Assembly (NCBI GenBank): GCA_013423325.1
Contig: BLJB01000208.1
Coordinates: 1 to 11,583 of the forward strand
DNA from: Usnea hakonensis
Lineage: Eukaryota; Ascomycota; Lecanoromycetes; Lecanorales; Parmeliaceae
DNA length: 11,583 nt
Direction of reading: 5' to 3'
The notes under the pieces are model-generated. The model was given only the letters and a program-made list of their open reading frames with translations, had not been told where the DNA came from and made no database searches. Shown piece by piece: positions 1-8,854 of the stretch (its first letter is position 1; every line of letters starts with the position of its first letter). Made by a program: the position numbers and the translations under genes.

Positions 1-164
1 TGTTACGGATATCCTCCACAGGATATGTGCGGAGCCTCATAGGGCTTAGCGAGCCTTGGCATTGCGGCCTCATGAGGAGGATTCTTCCTGTAGATACCTT
101 TCTTACACACACATTACATAGATTATATCCATACATATGACACCACTCATATCGTTTCCTGACA
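1..164 (+). mobile_element. LTR-like sequence with normal base composition, probably a solo LTR
   Basis: The segment starts TGTTACGGATA and ends TTTCCTGACA, so it has TG...CA ends. Its length (164 bp) and termini resemble the 159-bp LTRs of the main element, which on the minus strand start TGTTAGGATA and ancestrally end CGATCCTGACA. It contains a stem-loop (7-bp arms at 9-15 and 20-26) and a palindrome CCTCATGAGG (68-77). Unlike the next 11 kb it is rich in CA and TG, so it escaped RIP, either because it is short or because it arrived later. No polypurine tract or primer site is visible next to it. The left edge coincides with the window edge, so a target duplication cannot be checked. It could instead be ordinary host sequence with chance TG/CA ends. 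Confidence 0.42.
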
Positions 165-181
165 GTAATAGTACGTAGGGA

Positions 182-1385
182 TTACGCTTTTCCTAACTTA
201 TCCCCTTCTAGAGTTACTAGCGCGGTAGGCGTAATCGTAACTAAATAAATATTAGTACGGTTTAATAGTTTCTTATCGTAATTAGCGACGTAGTACCCCG
301 GCTCCCTATAGTATAGATAGAGCTAGTTATCGCGGCGGCGTTATTTCTCTTTTATTATAAGGGGTCCCTAAGGCCTAGAGCCTATCTTTAATAGATCTAT
401 AACTATATTTCTATTATTAGTAGACGTATATATATACTTTTCGGGGGTATAGATATATACTACTAGTATAGATATAGAATTAGTAACGAATTAGATTACC
501 TTAGAGCCTAATTTACTAAAACGCTCTTTATATTATTAGTCCTAAATATCTCTATACTAGTATTCGTCGACTAGTTTATTAAAGCTAAGTTTAAAGACTT
601 TTATATTTACTAGATAATTAGAGAGCTCTTAATATAAGCCGTTCTAGAGGTAGAATTTCTAGGTCTCCTTATTAAATCTAGTATTATTAATCTTAGAGAG
701 GAATAAGGATAGATATTCCGAGAATAGTTTATTTATTTATTATAGTTTTAGGATATATTATTATATAGTATTCTTAATATCTAAGTCTCTAAAATTTAGA
801 TATAAGGCCGCGATAAATTTCTCGATATTCTTAATATAGGTTATACTATTCTCGTTTATTTTTAAATATATCTAGTTTCTAGCCTTCCCCTCGAGACGCC
901 TATAGGCGTATTAAACCTTAGACGCTTTAATTAGATACTAGTCCGTATTATCTTTTAACTTAAAATTAAGTTTCGTAAACTATTATTCTAAAGTAGCCCG
1001 ATCCCCTAAATAGAGGGGTAGATTAGGACTCTTTATAGAGCGCTTAGAAAATAGCGCCTCGGGGTTAGCCTATAAAGGGCCCGAATTAAGGGCGCGGGCG
1101 AGTTACTAGTTAAGATCTATAATTTACCCCTAGTAGCTAATAATAGAAGTATTAAACTCTTACTAGTACTTCTCTAGCTAGGCGGTAATATCGATTTCTA
1201 ATTAGTTATATTTATTTTATAAGTCTATAATCTTTATATTACTACTAGTAAAGGCTACTTTAAATACTTTTCGTATTTAATCTAGATCTTTAGTAATTAC
1301 TTTTAGTAGGGTATCCTTATTATTAAGCCCTACTAAGATTATTTTAATCTAGTCGTAAAAAATTAATTAGTTATTTAATAGAATA
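182..1385 (-). pseudogene. Degraded Gag of a second LTR-retrotransposon family
   Basis: Reading minus-strand TAG/TAA as Gln/Trp gives one continuous frame of about 400 codons. It begins with a Gln/Glu/Lys-rich, probably coiled-coil stretch (about 1360-1100). A linker follows, then a Ty3/Gypsy-type Gag core (about 970-480) with pieces such as YRRLEGKAQNQ, IEKFIAALYLNF and FSEYLSLFLSKINNTRF. The C-terminus holds a CCHC zinc knuckle at 278-319 with spacing C-x2-C-x4-H-x4-C. Each Cys now reads Tyr (TGT or TGC to TAT/TAC) and the His reads Tyr (CAC to TAC), which are exactly RIP changes. The frame ends at a TAA at 182-184, either the true stop or a mutated CAA. The protein clearly differs from the Gag of the main element, so this is another family. 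No pol follows it in the window. The start codon is not identifiable; the right limit is approximate. Confidence 0.8.
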
Positions 1386-1737
1386 ATATTATTAGGCTTA
1401 GTTAAGCTAAAGGATTAAGAAAGGGATCTAGATATAATAATAAGAAATAATAATAATATTATAATTAAGTAGTATTCGTAATATTAAGGTTTAGATAAAG
1501 ATTTATAGGCGTAAAGATTTAGTATTAATAATTTATCTCTAACTATAAGTAGAGGCTAGTTATATAAGACGAATACGAAAAGGAAAGAAAGAGAAAGAGA
1601 GTTTACTTAAGAGATTTACCCTTTAAATACCTATACCCCGTACGCTAGTAAATAATATATATATTTAGAAGAAGTAAATAAAAGAGTAAATTTAGATCTA
1701 AATATATACTACGCATATATTAAGAAACCGTAATACT
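1386..1737. other. No gene identified; possible leader of the left Gag or part of a second element
   Basis: This stretch is AT-rich and RIP-mutated. On the minus strand it lies upstream of the left Gag and could be its leader or LTR: there is a TATTTAAAGG-like box at about 1620-1630, followed by a pyrimidine-rich stretch. On the plus strand a frame from about 1563 leads into the C-terminal repeats of E3 with only RIP-type stops, so part of it may belong to E3 instead. Neither reading is decisive. I could not find a convincing LTR boundary or primer-binding site. Confidence 0.4.
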
Positions 1738-1859
1738 ATCCGGATCTCGTAGTTTACGTTAGCTACCTAGAAGTTAGTTTTTATAGTAGTTACCCGGATT
1801 TTAATTTCTTTACTTCTATTACCCTAAGTTCAAATTTTTAATAAAGACTTAGGATAAGT

Positions 1860-1873
1860 CTTTTTTAGGGGGG
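1860..1873 (+). other. Polypurine tract of E3, interrupted
   Basis: A T6-A-G6 block sits here. The equivalent place in E2 is T6-A-G10-TAA directly before the LTR. The remaining Gs and the TAA are found at 9014-9025, on the other side of E2. In LTR retrotransposons this tract primes plus-strand DNA synthesis. Confidence 0.7.
1869..1873. repeat. Left target-site duplication of E2 (GGGGG)
   Basis: Five Gs immediately precede the LTR end TGTCAGG at 1874, and at least five Gs follow the other LTR end at 9013. Six Gs remain on the left and nine on the right. Removing a 5-bp duplication leaves ten, equal to the uninterrupted G run in E2. The exact phase within the homopolymer is arbitrary. Confidence 0.72.
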
Positions 1874-2032
1874 TGTCAGGATCGATACGGACTCAAAGTG
1901 CAACGTAGATATGGTAATAAGATATTAAATCTAAAGAGAGAATATCTAAGATATAAGAAGTTCGCCTTAAGTAGAGATCCCTATAGGCGCTAGCTTAGTG
2001 CCTATATTAGAGATATAAATTATATCCTAATA
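1874..2032 (-). repeat. 3' LTR of E2
   Basis: This 159-bp LTR runs on the plus strand from TGTCAGGATCG to ATCCTAATA and aligns over its full length with 8855-9013. The first 40 bp or so (1874-1915) still contain several CA and TG dinucleotides that are all mutated in the partner LTR. Its inner end is heavily RIPped. A decayed copy of the family's GC-rich hairpin lies at about 1983-2005. Confidence 0.92.
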
Positions 2033-2035
2033 TTA

Positions 2036-2053
2036 CCCCCCCCCCTAAAAAAG
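2036..2053 (-). other. Polypurine tract of E2
   Basis: On the minus strand this is T6-A-G10, followed by TAA and then the LTR start TATTAGG (ancestrally TGTTAGG). Its place just inside the 3' LTR is where plus-strand priming occurs. The same T6-A-G...-TAA arrangement is found, split in two, in E3. Confidence 0.75.
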
Positions 2054-2110
2054 ACTTATTTTAAGTCTTATTAAATATTTTAAATTTAGGGTAGTAGAAG
2101 TAAAAAAATC

Positions 2111-2191
2111 GAAATCCGGATAACTCTTATAAAAATTAAAATCCGGGTAACTCTTATAAAGTCTAAAATCTAGATAATAAAAGTAAATTAT
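2111..2191 (-). repeat. Three 27-bp tandem repeats encoding a nonapeptide
   Basis: Copies at 2111-2137, 2138-2164 and 2165-2191 share the plus-strand core AAATCCGGATAACTCTTATAA. In the minus-strand frame they encode 9-residue units of the form YPDFxFYKS, where Tyr is probably a RIPped His. A further core, GAAATCCGGGTAA, lies at about 2364. E3 carries its own version at 1738-1820. The role is unknown; these units look like the extreme C-terminus of Pol or a short 3' frame. Confidence 0.7.
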
Positions 2192-2939
2192 AACTACCGG
2201 GTTATAATTATAAAATTCGATATCTAGGTAATTAAGGTAATATTAAATACTAGATAGCTAGAATAAAAAAATCGAATTTATCTTTTTTCGATAAAATAAT
2301 TAATTTTAGGACTTATTAGATTTTAAAGTTAATCGATTAAAAAACCCGAATATAGTTAGCGCGAAATCCGGGTAAATTAGGTAGAATCCGAAAGTAGGAT
2401 AATTAAGATAATTAAAATAATACTAGTAAGATTAATTTTCTAAAAATAGCTAAATTATATTATAATACTTAATCCTATACCTAGTTTATTATATAAATAT
2501 TCTACTTTTTATAAAAAAGTAGTATTTTAAAAAATTTTTATATAATATAATAAATATATACTAAATTTTAACTAAAATAAGATTAAAGGATATATATAGA
2601 GGTAATATTTTAATTAGTAGATATTTTTCTAATTATATATATACTCCTATAAGGCCCGGTTTAGGCTAAACTATAAATATAGTTAATTACTCTAGTAGAG
2701 GTAAATATAACCGAGGGGGTTAAAGCCTAAAGATACTAAAAATTAAGGGGTATATATAACCGAACCCTAGCGGCTATATAGGCGCTCGCTTCTATAGATA
2801 ATAGGATTAATTAGTACTAGTCTAGGGGGGTTAGCCGCTATAGTTAGCGCCTTTTTAGGGGTATAAATAGCTATAATAGTAGTTTTCTTATAGCCTTAAT
2901 TATTTATATTAGTTAAGATATAGGTAGCCCGGTCTAGGT
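2192..2939 (-). other. 3' part of E2 between chromodomain and terminal repeats
   Basis: No known domain is visible. The Pol frame continues past the chromodomain to about 2700 with a basic, Pro/Ala-containing tail, then the sequence becomes very AT-rich (2400-2640) and no frame is convincing. Scattered CCCGG cores near 2201, 2343 and 2368 suggest decayed copies of the 27-bp repeat. This is probably a variable C-terminal tail plus 3' untranslated region. Confidence 0.5.
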
Positions 2940-3125
2940 TTTCTAGTATTCTAGGGTACCTTTTAAAGAAATCTTTAGCTATATTAGCGGCGTTATTAAA
3001 CTCTTTAATATTAGTATAGTACTACGTATTATTATTATCTATACTTAACTACTTAACTTAATATTATAAGTAGTTATAGTATATATAGGAGTCTAGTAAA
3101 TTATCTACTTTATATTCTAATAGTT
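2940..3125 (-). other. Chromodomain of E2 Pol
   Basis: The minus strand reads LLEYKVDNLLDSYIYYNYLQY, an obvious relative of the chromodomain start (E-x-E/K-V-D-x-L/I-L-D-S-R). It continues with a VKQL piece (ancestrally VKWL), then an Asn/Asp-rich turn, EFNNAANIAKDFFKRYP and a proline. This matches the W-Y/E-P...F-N/K-N-A-P...L-x-x-F-H-x-x-Y-P pattern of fungal chromovirus chromodomains. In characterised relatives this module binds heterochromatin marks and directs integration there. Aromatic cage positions that were Trp now read as stops. Confidence 0.82.
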
Positions 3126-3299
3126 TATTAAGTATAATTAGGTTAGATAGGGGGATAACTTAATTAGGAAGAGAGTTATTTAGATAGAGAATAAATAGCG
3201 AAAGGTAGAAAGTTATATCTAAGTAACTTATACTCTCGGGGAGGTCGAGGTAGTATAATATACCGATCTAAATAAGGATCTTAAACGGGTTTAATTATT

Positions 3300-4300
3300 T
3301 AAGATTAAGATCCTTATAGGGGTATATAGTCTTAATATTCTTAATTAATAATATAATAAGATCGCCCTTCTTAAATAGAGACTTCTAGTAATATTTATTA
3401 GTTTAGAGTTCTATTTTAATTTAGCTAATAGTAATTATTAATTAGCCGAAATTAGCGATTTCTTTTATTCTAGTAATAATATTTTTAATAGTTTTAACCT
3501 ATAGATACTCGCGAGTAGATTTATAATTTATTATATTAAATAAAAAACTTATTCGGGGGTAAAAGCCTTTATTTATATAGAACGATATTATATTAGTAGC
3601 CGTACTAAGATTATTATTATTATTAAATTTAACTATTAGAACCTATTTAGTCTAGTCGTCCTATATATAATTATAGTATATATATAGATCTTTTTTAATC
3701 TCTTAATTAGCCCTTTTAGACTAATTATTAATCTTAGAATAGTAGGTCATTAATAGGCTAGATTAGATTCCTAAATATTTATATATAGCTTTCTAAATAG
3801 TAGATATAAACTAGGGTCTATAATTAAAAATAATTAATAGCGGGAATTTATATAAGTAGAAGATATTTTATATTAATATTTAAACTATTTTTTTAGCGGA
3901 GGTACTATTATTACCTAAATAGTAAAAAATATAGTATCGTTCCTTAGTAAGATAATTAACTAGTATATAGATAGTATTAAAGCCCTCTAATAGGGGGAGC
4001 CTTATAATAAAATTTATTATTATATCTTACTATCTCTTTTACGGGATTAGTAAGAGTTAGAGGAGACCGCGCTTTTTCTAATATATTATTTTATTATAAT
4101 AATAGCGCGCGTAGTTCTATATAAACTACTTAATTATTATAATATAATTAGGCTAGTAATAGTATTATCGGAGTAGTTTAACTATACGTTATTATTCTAG
4201 ATAGTTAGTTAAATATTAATTATAGATTTTTTTAAGGAGATCTATCTATAATCCTTCTAGTATCTAGAAGAGACCGGTCTTATAGAGGATCCTATTAATT
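3300..4300 (-). other. Integrase region of E2 Pol
   Basis: The N-terminal HHCC-type zinc region is readable at about 4230-4080 (NYLEQQR, LLRQYYYQPN, QNYARYYY). The core follows: INFIIRLPLLEGFNTI with the first Asp (now Asn) at 4012-4014, then LVNYLTKERYYIF, then IIFNYRPQF with the second Asp (now Asn) at 3823-3825. The glutamate (now Lys) is at 3715-3717, within QSKRANQEI. The sequence continues with YIQDD and an N-rich stretch, then GFYPRISF. A C-terminal block LNPFKILIQIG around 3280 fits the GPY/F module. The two codons 3823-3825 and 3715-3717 are explained by TGA>TAA changes. Confidence 0.9.
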
Positions 4301-4509
4301 ATTTAATAATCCTTTAGATTAATTTTATATAAAATTAACTTATTCGTAGCTATAGTATTATAATACTCTATATAAACGGGGTTTATCTTATTCGCTATTA
4401 TAATCTTCTCGAATATAGAGTCTTTTTTAGAGACGTAGCTAATATTAATATAGTTAAGTATTAATAGGACTTATTATTATTATTCGAATTATAAATTAGT
4501 CTTATTAAT

Positions 4510-5110
4510 CGATATCGAGCTAGGTATATATATTAAGGCGTTAGCTTTTTCGTTATATTTACCGGATTAGAAGATAACCTAAAAGTTAAACTCGGATAAG
4601 GTATCGAGGTATTATACCTAATAACGACTTAGATCTTTTATAGTTATAAAGGTTATTAAGGCTTAATAATCTATAAAGATCTAAATAGGGAGCTTAATAA
4701 ATTCTAGTTTAGAATGCTATTATTTAAAATATTTTATAATAGTAAGGAGCTCCTTATTATAGATATAATAATTATATTTAGTAATAATTATACTCTTACT
4801 ATAATATATAATTAGGTATAAAATATTATTATTATTAAATTAAGATAATATACTCTTAGTAATAAAGTTAGAAGTATTAGTTTCTAGGATCGCTTACTTT
4901 TACGGGTCGAAATATTATAATATTAGGGCGGAGGTTACTACGGCTTTTAATATTTTAAATATCTATATATAAGCTTCCGACTATATAAAGGGTTTATCCT
5001 TATATATAAAATTAGCGAGTAGCTTTATAATCTTTAAGAAGTTATATATAAAACGATAATAAAAATTAATAAAGTCTATAAAAGTTTAGCTTTTTTTAAA
5101 ATTAGTAGAT
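4510..5110 (-). other. RNase H region of E2 Pol
   Basis: The Ty3-type RNase H is clear: a connection region leads to LQYFDP, then LETNTSNF, where the first catalytic Asp is Asn (4876-4878). YNKELLTII follows with Glu at 4750-4752, then IDYQAL with Asp at 4669-4671, and SGKYNEKANAL with the last Asp changed to Asn (4540-4542). The two Asp-to-Asn changes are RIP-type (ACT GAT to ACT AAT; GCT GAC to GCT AAC). RNase H degrades the RNA of the RNA-DNA hybrid during cDNA synthesis. Confidence 0.92.
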
Positions 5111-5189
5111 TAGTTCTAATCAATTATAGCCTAAATCTTTAAGGGGTCTATTCGGAGTCTTTATCCTAAAATAATAATATTAAGGAATA

Positions 5190-5860
5190 TAGTCTTTATA
5201 ATATTAAATTTATATTTCTTAATATTAATCTAAAGATTAATATTACGAAGTTTTTATAAGATTTTAGCGATATACTTATAATATTCCTTTTTAGTCTTAC
5301 TATAAATTAAGATATTATCTAGATATATCTAATAAAAGTTATCTAAAAACTTAAATAATATATTATTAATATATTACTAGAATAAGGCGGGACTATTAGT
5401 TAGGCTAAACGGGAGTACGCGATATTTATAGGTATTAAGGGTTATTATAAATATTATTAGGTCCTCGCTATCGGGAGATATACGGAGCTTATTAAATATA
5501 GAGATAATATTAAGCTTTATTAGGTATTTATAGTCTTAAAGCTTTCTAATAATTTTTTTAATTAGAGGTAGCGGGTAATAATTCCTTTTAGTAAGTATAT
5601 TTAGCTTTTAGTAGTTAATATAGAATTAAAGATTACTATTCTTTTTTAATATAAATAGAATTAGTAAAGAGTATAGTATCTAGCTAGAAATAATAAAGCC
5701 TTTAGAGAGGTTTTTTTTAAGGTACTCTTTTATTTTCTAAAGTTTAAAGGCTAATATAGGATAGAGATAATTCTTTAGTAGCTTACTATCTAATAGAAGT
5801 TTAATCTTATAATTAGCCGAATAATAAGGAGGTAATTTATCGGCCTTAATATAATTAAAA
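5190..5860 (-). other. Reverse transcriptase region of E2 Pol
   Basis: Successive Ty3/Gypsy RT blocks are readable: LPPYYSANYKIKLL, LQKIKEYLKKNLSKGFI, LFILKKN, LNILTKRNYYPLPLI, LNIISIFNKLRI, YKYRVLPFSLTNSPALFQ, and the active site IYLDNILIYSKTKKEYYK. The catalytic YLDD is now YLDN at 5314-5325 because GATGAT became GATAAT. The usual tail LQINIKKYKF...RIDPLKIQAI leads into RNase H. This is the most secure domain in the window. Confidence 0.95.
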
Positions 5861-6129
5861 ATATTAGTGAATTTATAGTATTTTTTAGGTAGTTAGCGTA
5901 GAATATCTTTTTATATAGTACTAACTAAATTAATATAGAGAGCTTCTATTTAGAAGTTAGCTTTATAGTTTAGTTCTCTATTAATATTATATATTAATAT
6001 AGCGAAGGTTTAAATATTATAATTATATATAAAAATACTATATATTATAGCTTTAATATAAAAAAAGTTAGTTATAGAATCGTCTTTATTAGGGTATAAT
6101 AGTAATTTAGGGGCTTTTATAGAAAGCTT

Positions 6130-6660
6130 TAGTATTAATCCTTAAGGAGACTTCTCGTAGGGGGGTATTAATAGAGATAGTATCTAAGATCTAATATCGC
6201 AAATCGAGATACTAGAGGGGAAGTTAATAGTATTATTTATTATATTAAGGGTTACCTTATATTTATTTATTTATAGTTTATCGAGGATAGTATCTTATTT
6301 ATAATTTATAATAAGTAGGGGGAATAGATACTCGTAATAACTTCTAAAGTTAAGGATAAGCGTAATTATATAAGTAATAAGTTTATCCCGGATAATCCCG
6401 TTATATCCGCGGACTAGCTTAGGCTTAGAAAGAGAGAGAGAGGCTATTTTTAATTAATTAATTATATCCTCCGCGATCTTAGTATTAATAATATTATAAG
6501 TATTATAGCTAGTATTAGTAAATAGACTTAACGCGAAAAGTACTTTTTAGGATTTTAATATTTTTATAATAATAAACTCTTTTTTAGAAAAGAGTTTAGG
6601 CTTAATATAAGCCGGGTTTTTTATAGTTATTATATTTAAGATAACTACTTTTTACTTTAT
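6130..6660 (-). other. Aspartic protease region of E2 Pol
   Basis: The active-site triad DTG reads NTS at 6508-6516, inside LFTNTSYNTYNII; undoing TGA>TAA and TGG>TAG changes restores Asp and Gly. Downstream come LSKPKLVRGYNG, typical of the retropepsin-like domain of fungal Ty3/Gypsy elements, then DTILDKL (ancestrally ILG-L-W type) and NNTINFPSS near 6215. A linker of about 250 bp follows before RT. The protease cuts Gag and Pol into mature proteins. Confidence 0.82.
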
Positions 6661-6699
6661 TACGCCTATAGAGGAGATAATTAGTTTTCCGAGTTATTA

Positions 6700-8260
6700 G
6701 AAGATAGCTCCTCTTTAGGTTTCTTAATATTAATATTATAGATCTTATTTATCTTAACGGGCTAGGTAGATTAGAACTTAATAGATACTAGAGCTTTTAA
6801 TATAGTAGGTAGCTTATTACTATTATAGAAAGTAGTAAGATATTTTAGTAAATTATATATCTAGTAATTTAGGGAGACCTTTTTTCTATTACTAATATTC
6901 TTATTACTAGTAATAGTAACTATAAAAGCGTAGATAGCGGCGAAACTATATTATTTATAATTTATTTTTTAAGGCCTATCTTATTTAGGCTCTTTAATAT
7001 TAGAGGTCGTATATATAGTATAATAAGTATTATCGATCTAGATAAAATAGTCTTTAACGATAATAAGTAACTTTCTATTAATATAGGAGTATTTTAATTA
7101 CGAGTTAAAACGTTTAGAGATCTTTTCTTTAAGATCTTATAAAATTATAATCTTAAAATATTTAAGATTTTTAGCTAAAGAGTAAAATTTAATAAAAAAC
7201 TTATAAAAAGGTTTATTTTTTATTATTAGAGTATTATAAAATTAGTAGAGATTCTTTAGATAATCTAGATTATTAAAGATACTCTAGAGCTTTTTATAGA
7301 CTTTCGTAATATTAGCGAAAAGGTTAGTAGAACTAAATTTAATATATAATTTAATAAGCTTCTAGACTTTTCTACCTAGGCGGCTTAATATATAATCTAT
7401 TTAAATAGTAGTATCCCGGAAGTAGTTAGTATTTTAGTATAGCTTAAACTAGATTAAATAGTACTACTCGATTTAAATTAGTAATTTACTATTAGTAAGT
7501 TAAAAAGGATCTAGAAGCTTTAGAGATAGACAAGTTAGATTAAATAAAATAATAGTCTAATTATTATTTAGATTAAGGGGAATAGTAGATTAGCTTCTAC
7601 CTTTAGTAGAAGGAATAGCGGATTAGCTTCTAATTAGAGTAATAGGATATAAGTTAAATATATAAATCTATTCCTCGAGTTATTTAATTCTAGCTTAAAA
7701 CGATTAATAGATTTTATTTAAAAAGGATTTTTTAATTTACTATTAAAGAATTACGATTTTTTTAAATAAATAGATATTTATCTAATCGAATAACTAGTAT
7801 CTTTATTCGATTATAATTATATAACTCTTAAGTTCCTTAAACTTATATAGAGCGTTTATATAAGTTTAAAAATTACTACGTAAAAGTTATATAGTATTTA
7901 AGATACTATTAGGATTACTTTTATATACGTATTTAAGATTATTAATAGTATCTAGATAAATAGTATTCTTATTATTAGTATAGAATATAGAAAATATTTT
8001 ATGCCTATAACTTATTATCCGCTTAGCTAAATTAAATACGTTTAGGTACGTAGCTATATTATTAAGAGTATTTATAATATTATTAATATTATTTTTTTCT
8101 TTACCGCCTTTCTTCTTTTTTCGATCTAAGACGTTTAGTAGTAAAGTATCTAATAGTAATAGAGATAGCTCTAGATAAGTCTTTATAATTAATTAGTCTA
8201 AGTTGAAAATATACTAATAGTCTAAATTAAAAGCCTCTAGATATTAGTTAGAATTAGAGA
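6700..8260 (-). pseudogene. gag: Degraded Gag of E2
   Basis: A continuous minus-strand frame of about 500 codons is readable if RIP stops are passed. The N-terminus has a Lys-rich patch (DRKKKKGGKEK, about 8105-8135). It is followed by a Gln/Glu/Lys-rich segment likely to be a coiled coil (about 7900-7660). The capsid-like core runs from about 7500 to 6990, with LSRLGRKVQKLI, LQSIFNNLDYLKN and FYKFFIKFYSLAKN, which match the Ty3/Gypsy Gag pattern F-G-D/N...F...Y-x-x-x-F-x-x-L. I see no convincing CCHC knuckle, unlike the left Gag at 182-1385. Gag forms the particle that packages element RNA. The start is not identifiable because ATG codons are mutated; the 3' end is placed where the frame gives way to the protease frame. 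Confidence 0.83.
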
Positions 8261-8854
8261 CTTCTAGCTATTCCTATAAAGGACGCTTTTAAAATTTTTA
8301 TCTAATTATATAAATAATTTATAAATCTATTCATTTATTAATAGGAGGAGGTAATACTATTTAGAAAAATTTTTAAAGAGAGAAAAAAAAAGAAAAAAGT
8401 TATAAAGTAATTATAGATCTTAATAGAATAAGGTATACTTATATTTAAAGAAAGTAAAGCATCTTATAATCTATTTATTATAGACTGATATTAAGAGAAG
8501 ATAAGTATTTTAGGGGGTTTAGTATACTAGTTCTTTTAATTATACTCGCTAGTAAATAAGATCTATCTAGTTTTTTTAACTACGCTCGCTAGCTATAAGC
8601 TTAGTAGTACCTAATTCTTTTTAATTATACTCGCTAGCTATAAGCTTAATAGTACCTAGTTCTTTTAACTATACTCGCTAGCTATAAGCTCGATAGTACT
8701 TAGTTCTTTTAACTACGCTCGCTAGCTATAAGTTATAGATCTAATAGAAGGTTAGAGAGGACTACCTCTAGCTACTTCTTTATAGATAATAACTATTATC
8801 TAATATAAGAAAATTTTTAATATAATATTATATACCTATAAAGATTTAATATAA
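8261..8854 (-). other. 5' leader of E2
   Basis: About 590 bp lie between the 5' LTR and the first readable Gag codons. The primer-binding site should start at 8854 and run leftwards, but RIP has reduced it to A/T sequence and the tRNA cannot be identified. The leader holds the 44-bp tandem array at 8521-8735 and purine-rich patches near 8365-8400. No coding potential is seen. Confidence 0.6.
8521..8735. repeat. Tandem array of about 44-bp units in the E2 leader
   Basis: The box CTCGCTAGCTATAAGC recurs at 8585, 8630, 8674 and 8718, with a shortened copy at 8545. Spacings are 40, 45, 44 and 44 bp. Each unit also carries TAGTACCTAGTTCTTTT or a close variant. The core contains the palindrome GCTAGC, so each unit can form a small hairpin. 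The position between LTR and gag suggests a packaging or leader function, but nothing in the sequence proves it. Confidence 0.85.

Larger units (their letters stand above)
1738..1873 (+). mobile_element. 3' internal end of Ty3/Gypsy copy E3
   Basis: This plus-strand sequence aligns with the reverse complement of 2036-2191, the 3' end of E2. Shared features are 27-bp repeats of the type ACCCGGATTTTAATTT, then TTTACTTCTA, TACCCTAA, ATAAGTCTTTTTTA and a run of Gs. In frame, both copies encode a repeated SYPDFxFF-like nonapeptide followed by a TTL/ITL ending. The alignment fades upstream of about 1735, so E3 looks 5'-truncated or joined to foreign sequence there. The element stops at 1873 because E2 is inserted in its G run; it continues at 9014-9198. 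Confidence 0.75.
2700..6660 (-). pseudogene. pol: Degraded Pol polyprotein of E2 (PR-RT-RNH-IN-chromodomain)
   Basis: Reading RIP stops through as Gln/Trp gives the Pol polyprotein of a Ty3/Gypsy chromovirus of about 1,300 codons. In order it holds aspartic protease (about 6640-6130), reverse transcriptase (5860-5190), RNase H (5110-4510), integrase (4300-3300, with a GPY/F-like region) and chromodomain (3125-2940). Pol makes the cDNA and inserts it; in life it would act inside Gag particles and then in the nucleus. The protease frame differs from the upstream Gag frame near 6700, so Pol was either made by frameshifting or the frame was broken later. Dozens of TAG/TAA codons and mutated active-site Asp codons make it non-functional. 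Exact ends are uncertain. Confidence 0.92.

Noticed and set aside
1..164. Inverted-repeat DNA transposon end
   Set aside because: The TG...CA ends, length and similarity of termini to the nearby LTRs fit an LTR better; no matching inverted end was seen at the right edge.
1563..1841. Independent small plus-strand gene with a basic N-terminus and a SYPDFNFF end
   Set aside because: Its last third matches the C-terminal repeats of E2 in the same frame, so it is at most the tail of E3 Pol; the upstream part is not supported.
2036..2045. C10 run as a sequencing artefact
   Set aside because: Its length agrees with the G counts on both sides of the E2 insertion and with a polypurine tract position, although homopolymer errors cannot be excluded.
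8521..8735. CRISPR-like array of about 44-bp spaced repeats
   Set aside because: The whole unit repeats with no unique spacers, it lies in a retrotransposon leader, and the sequence is fungal in character.
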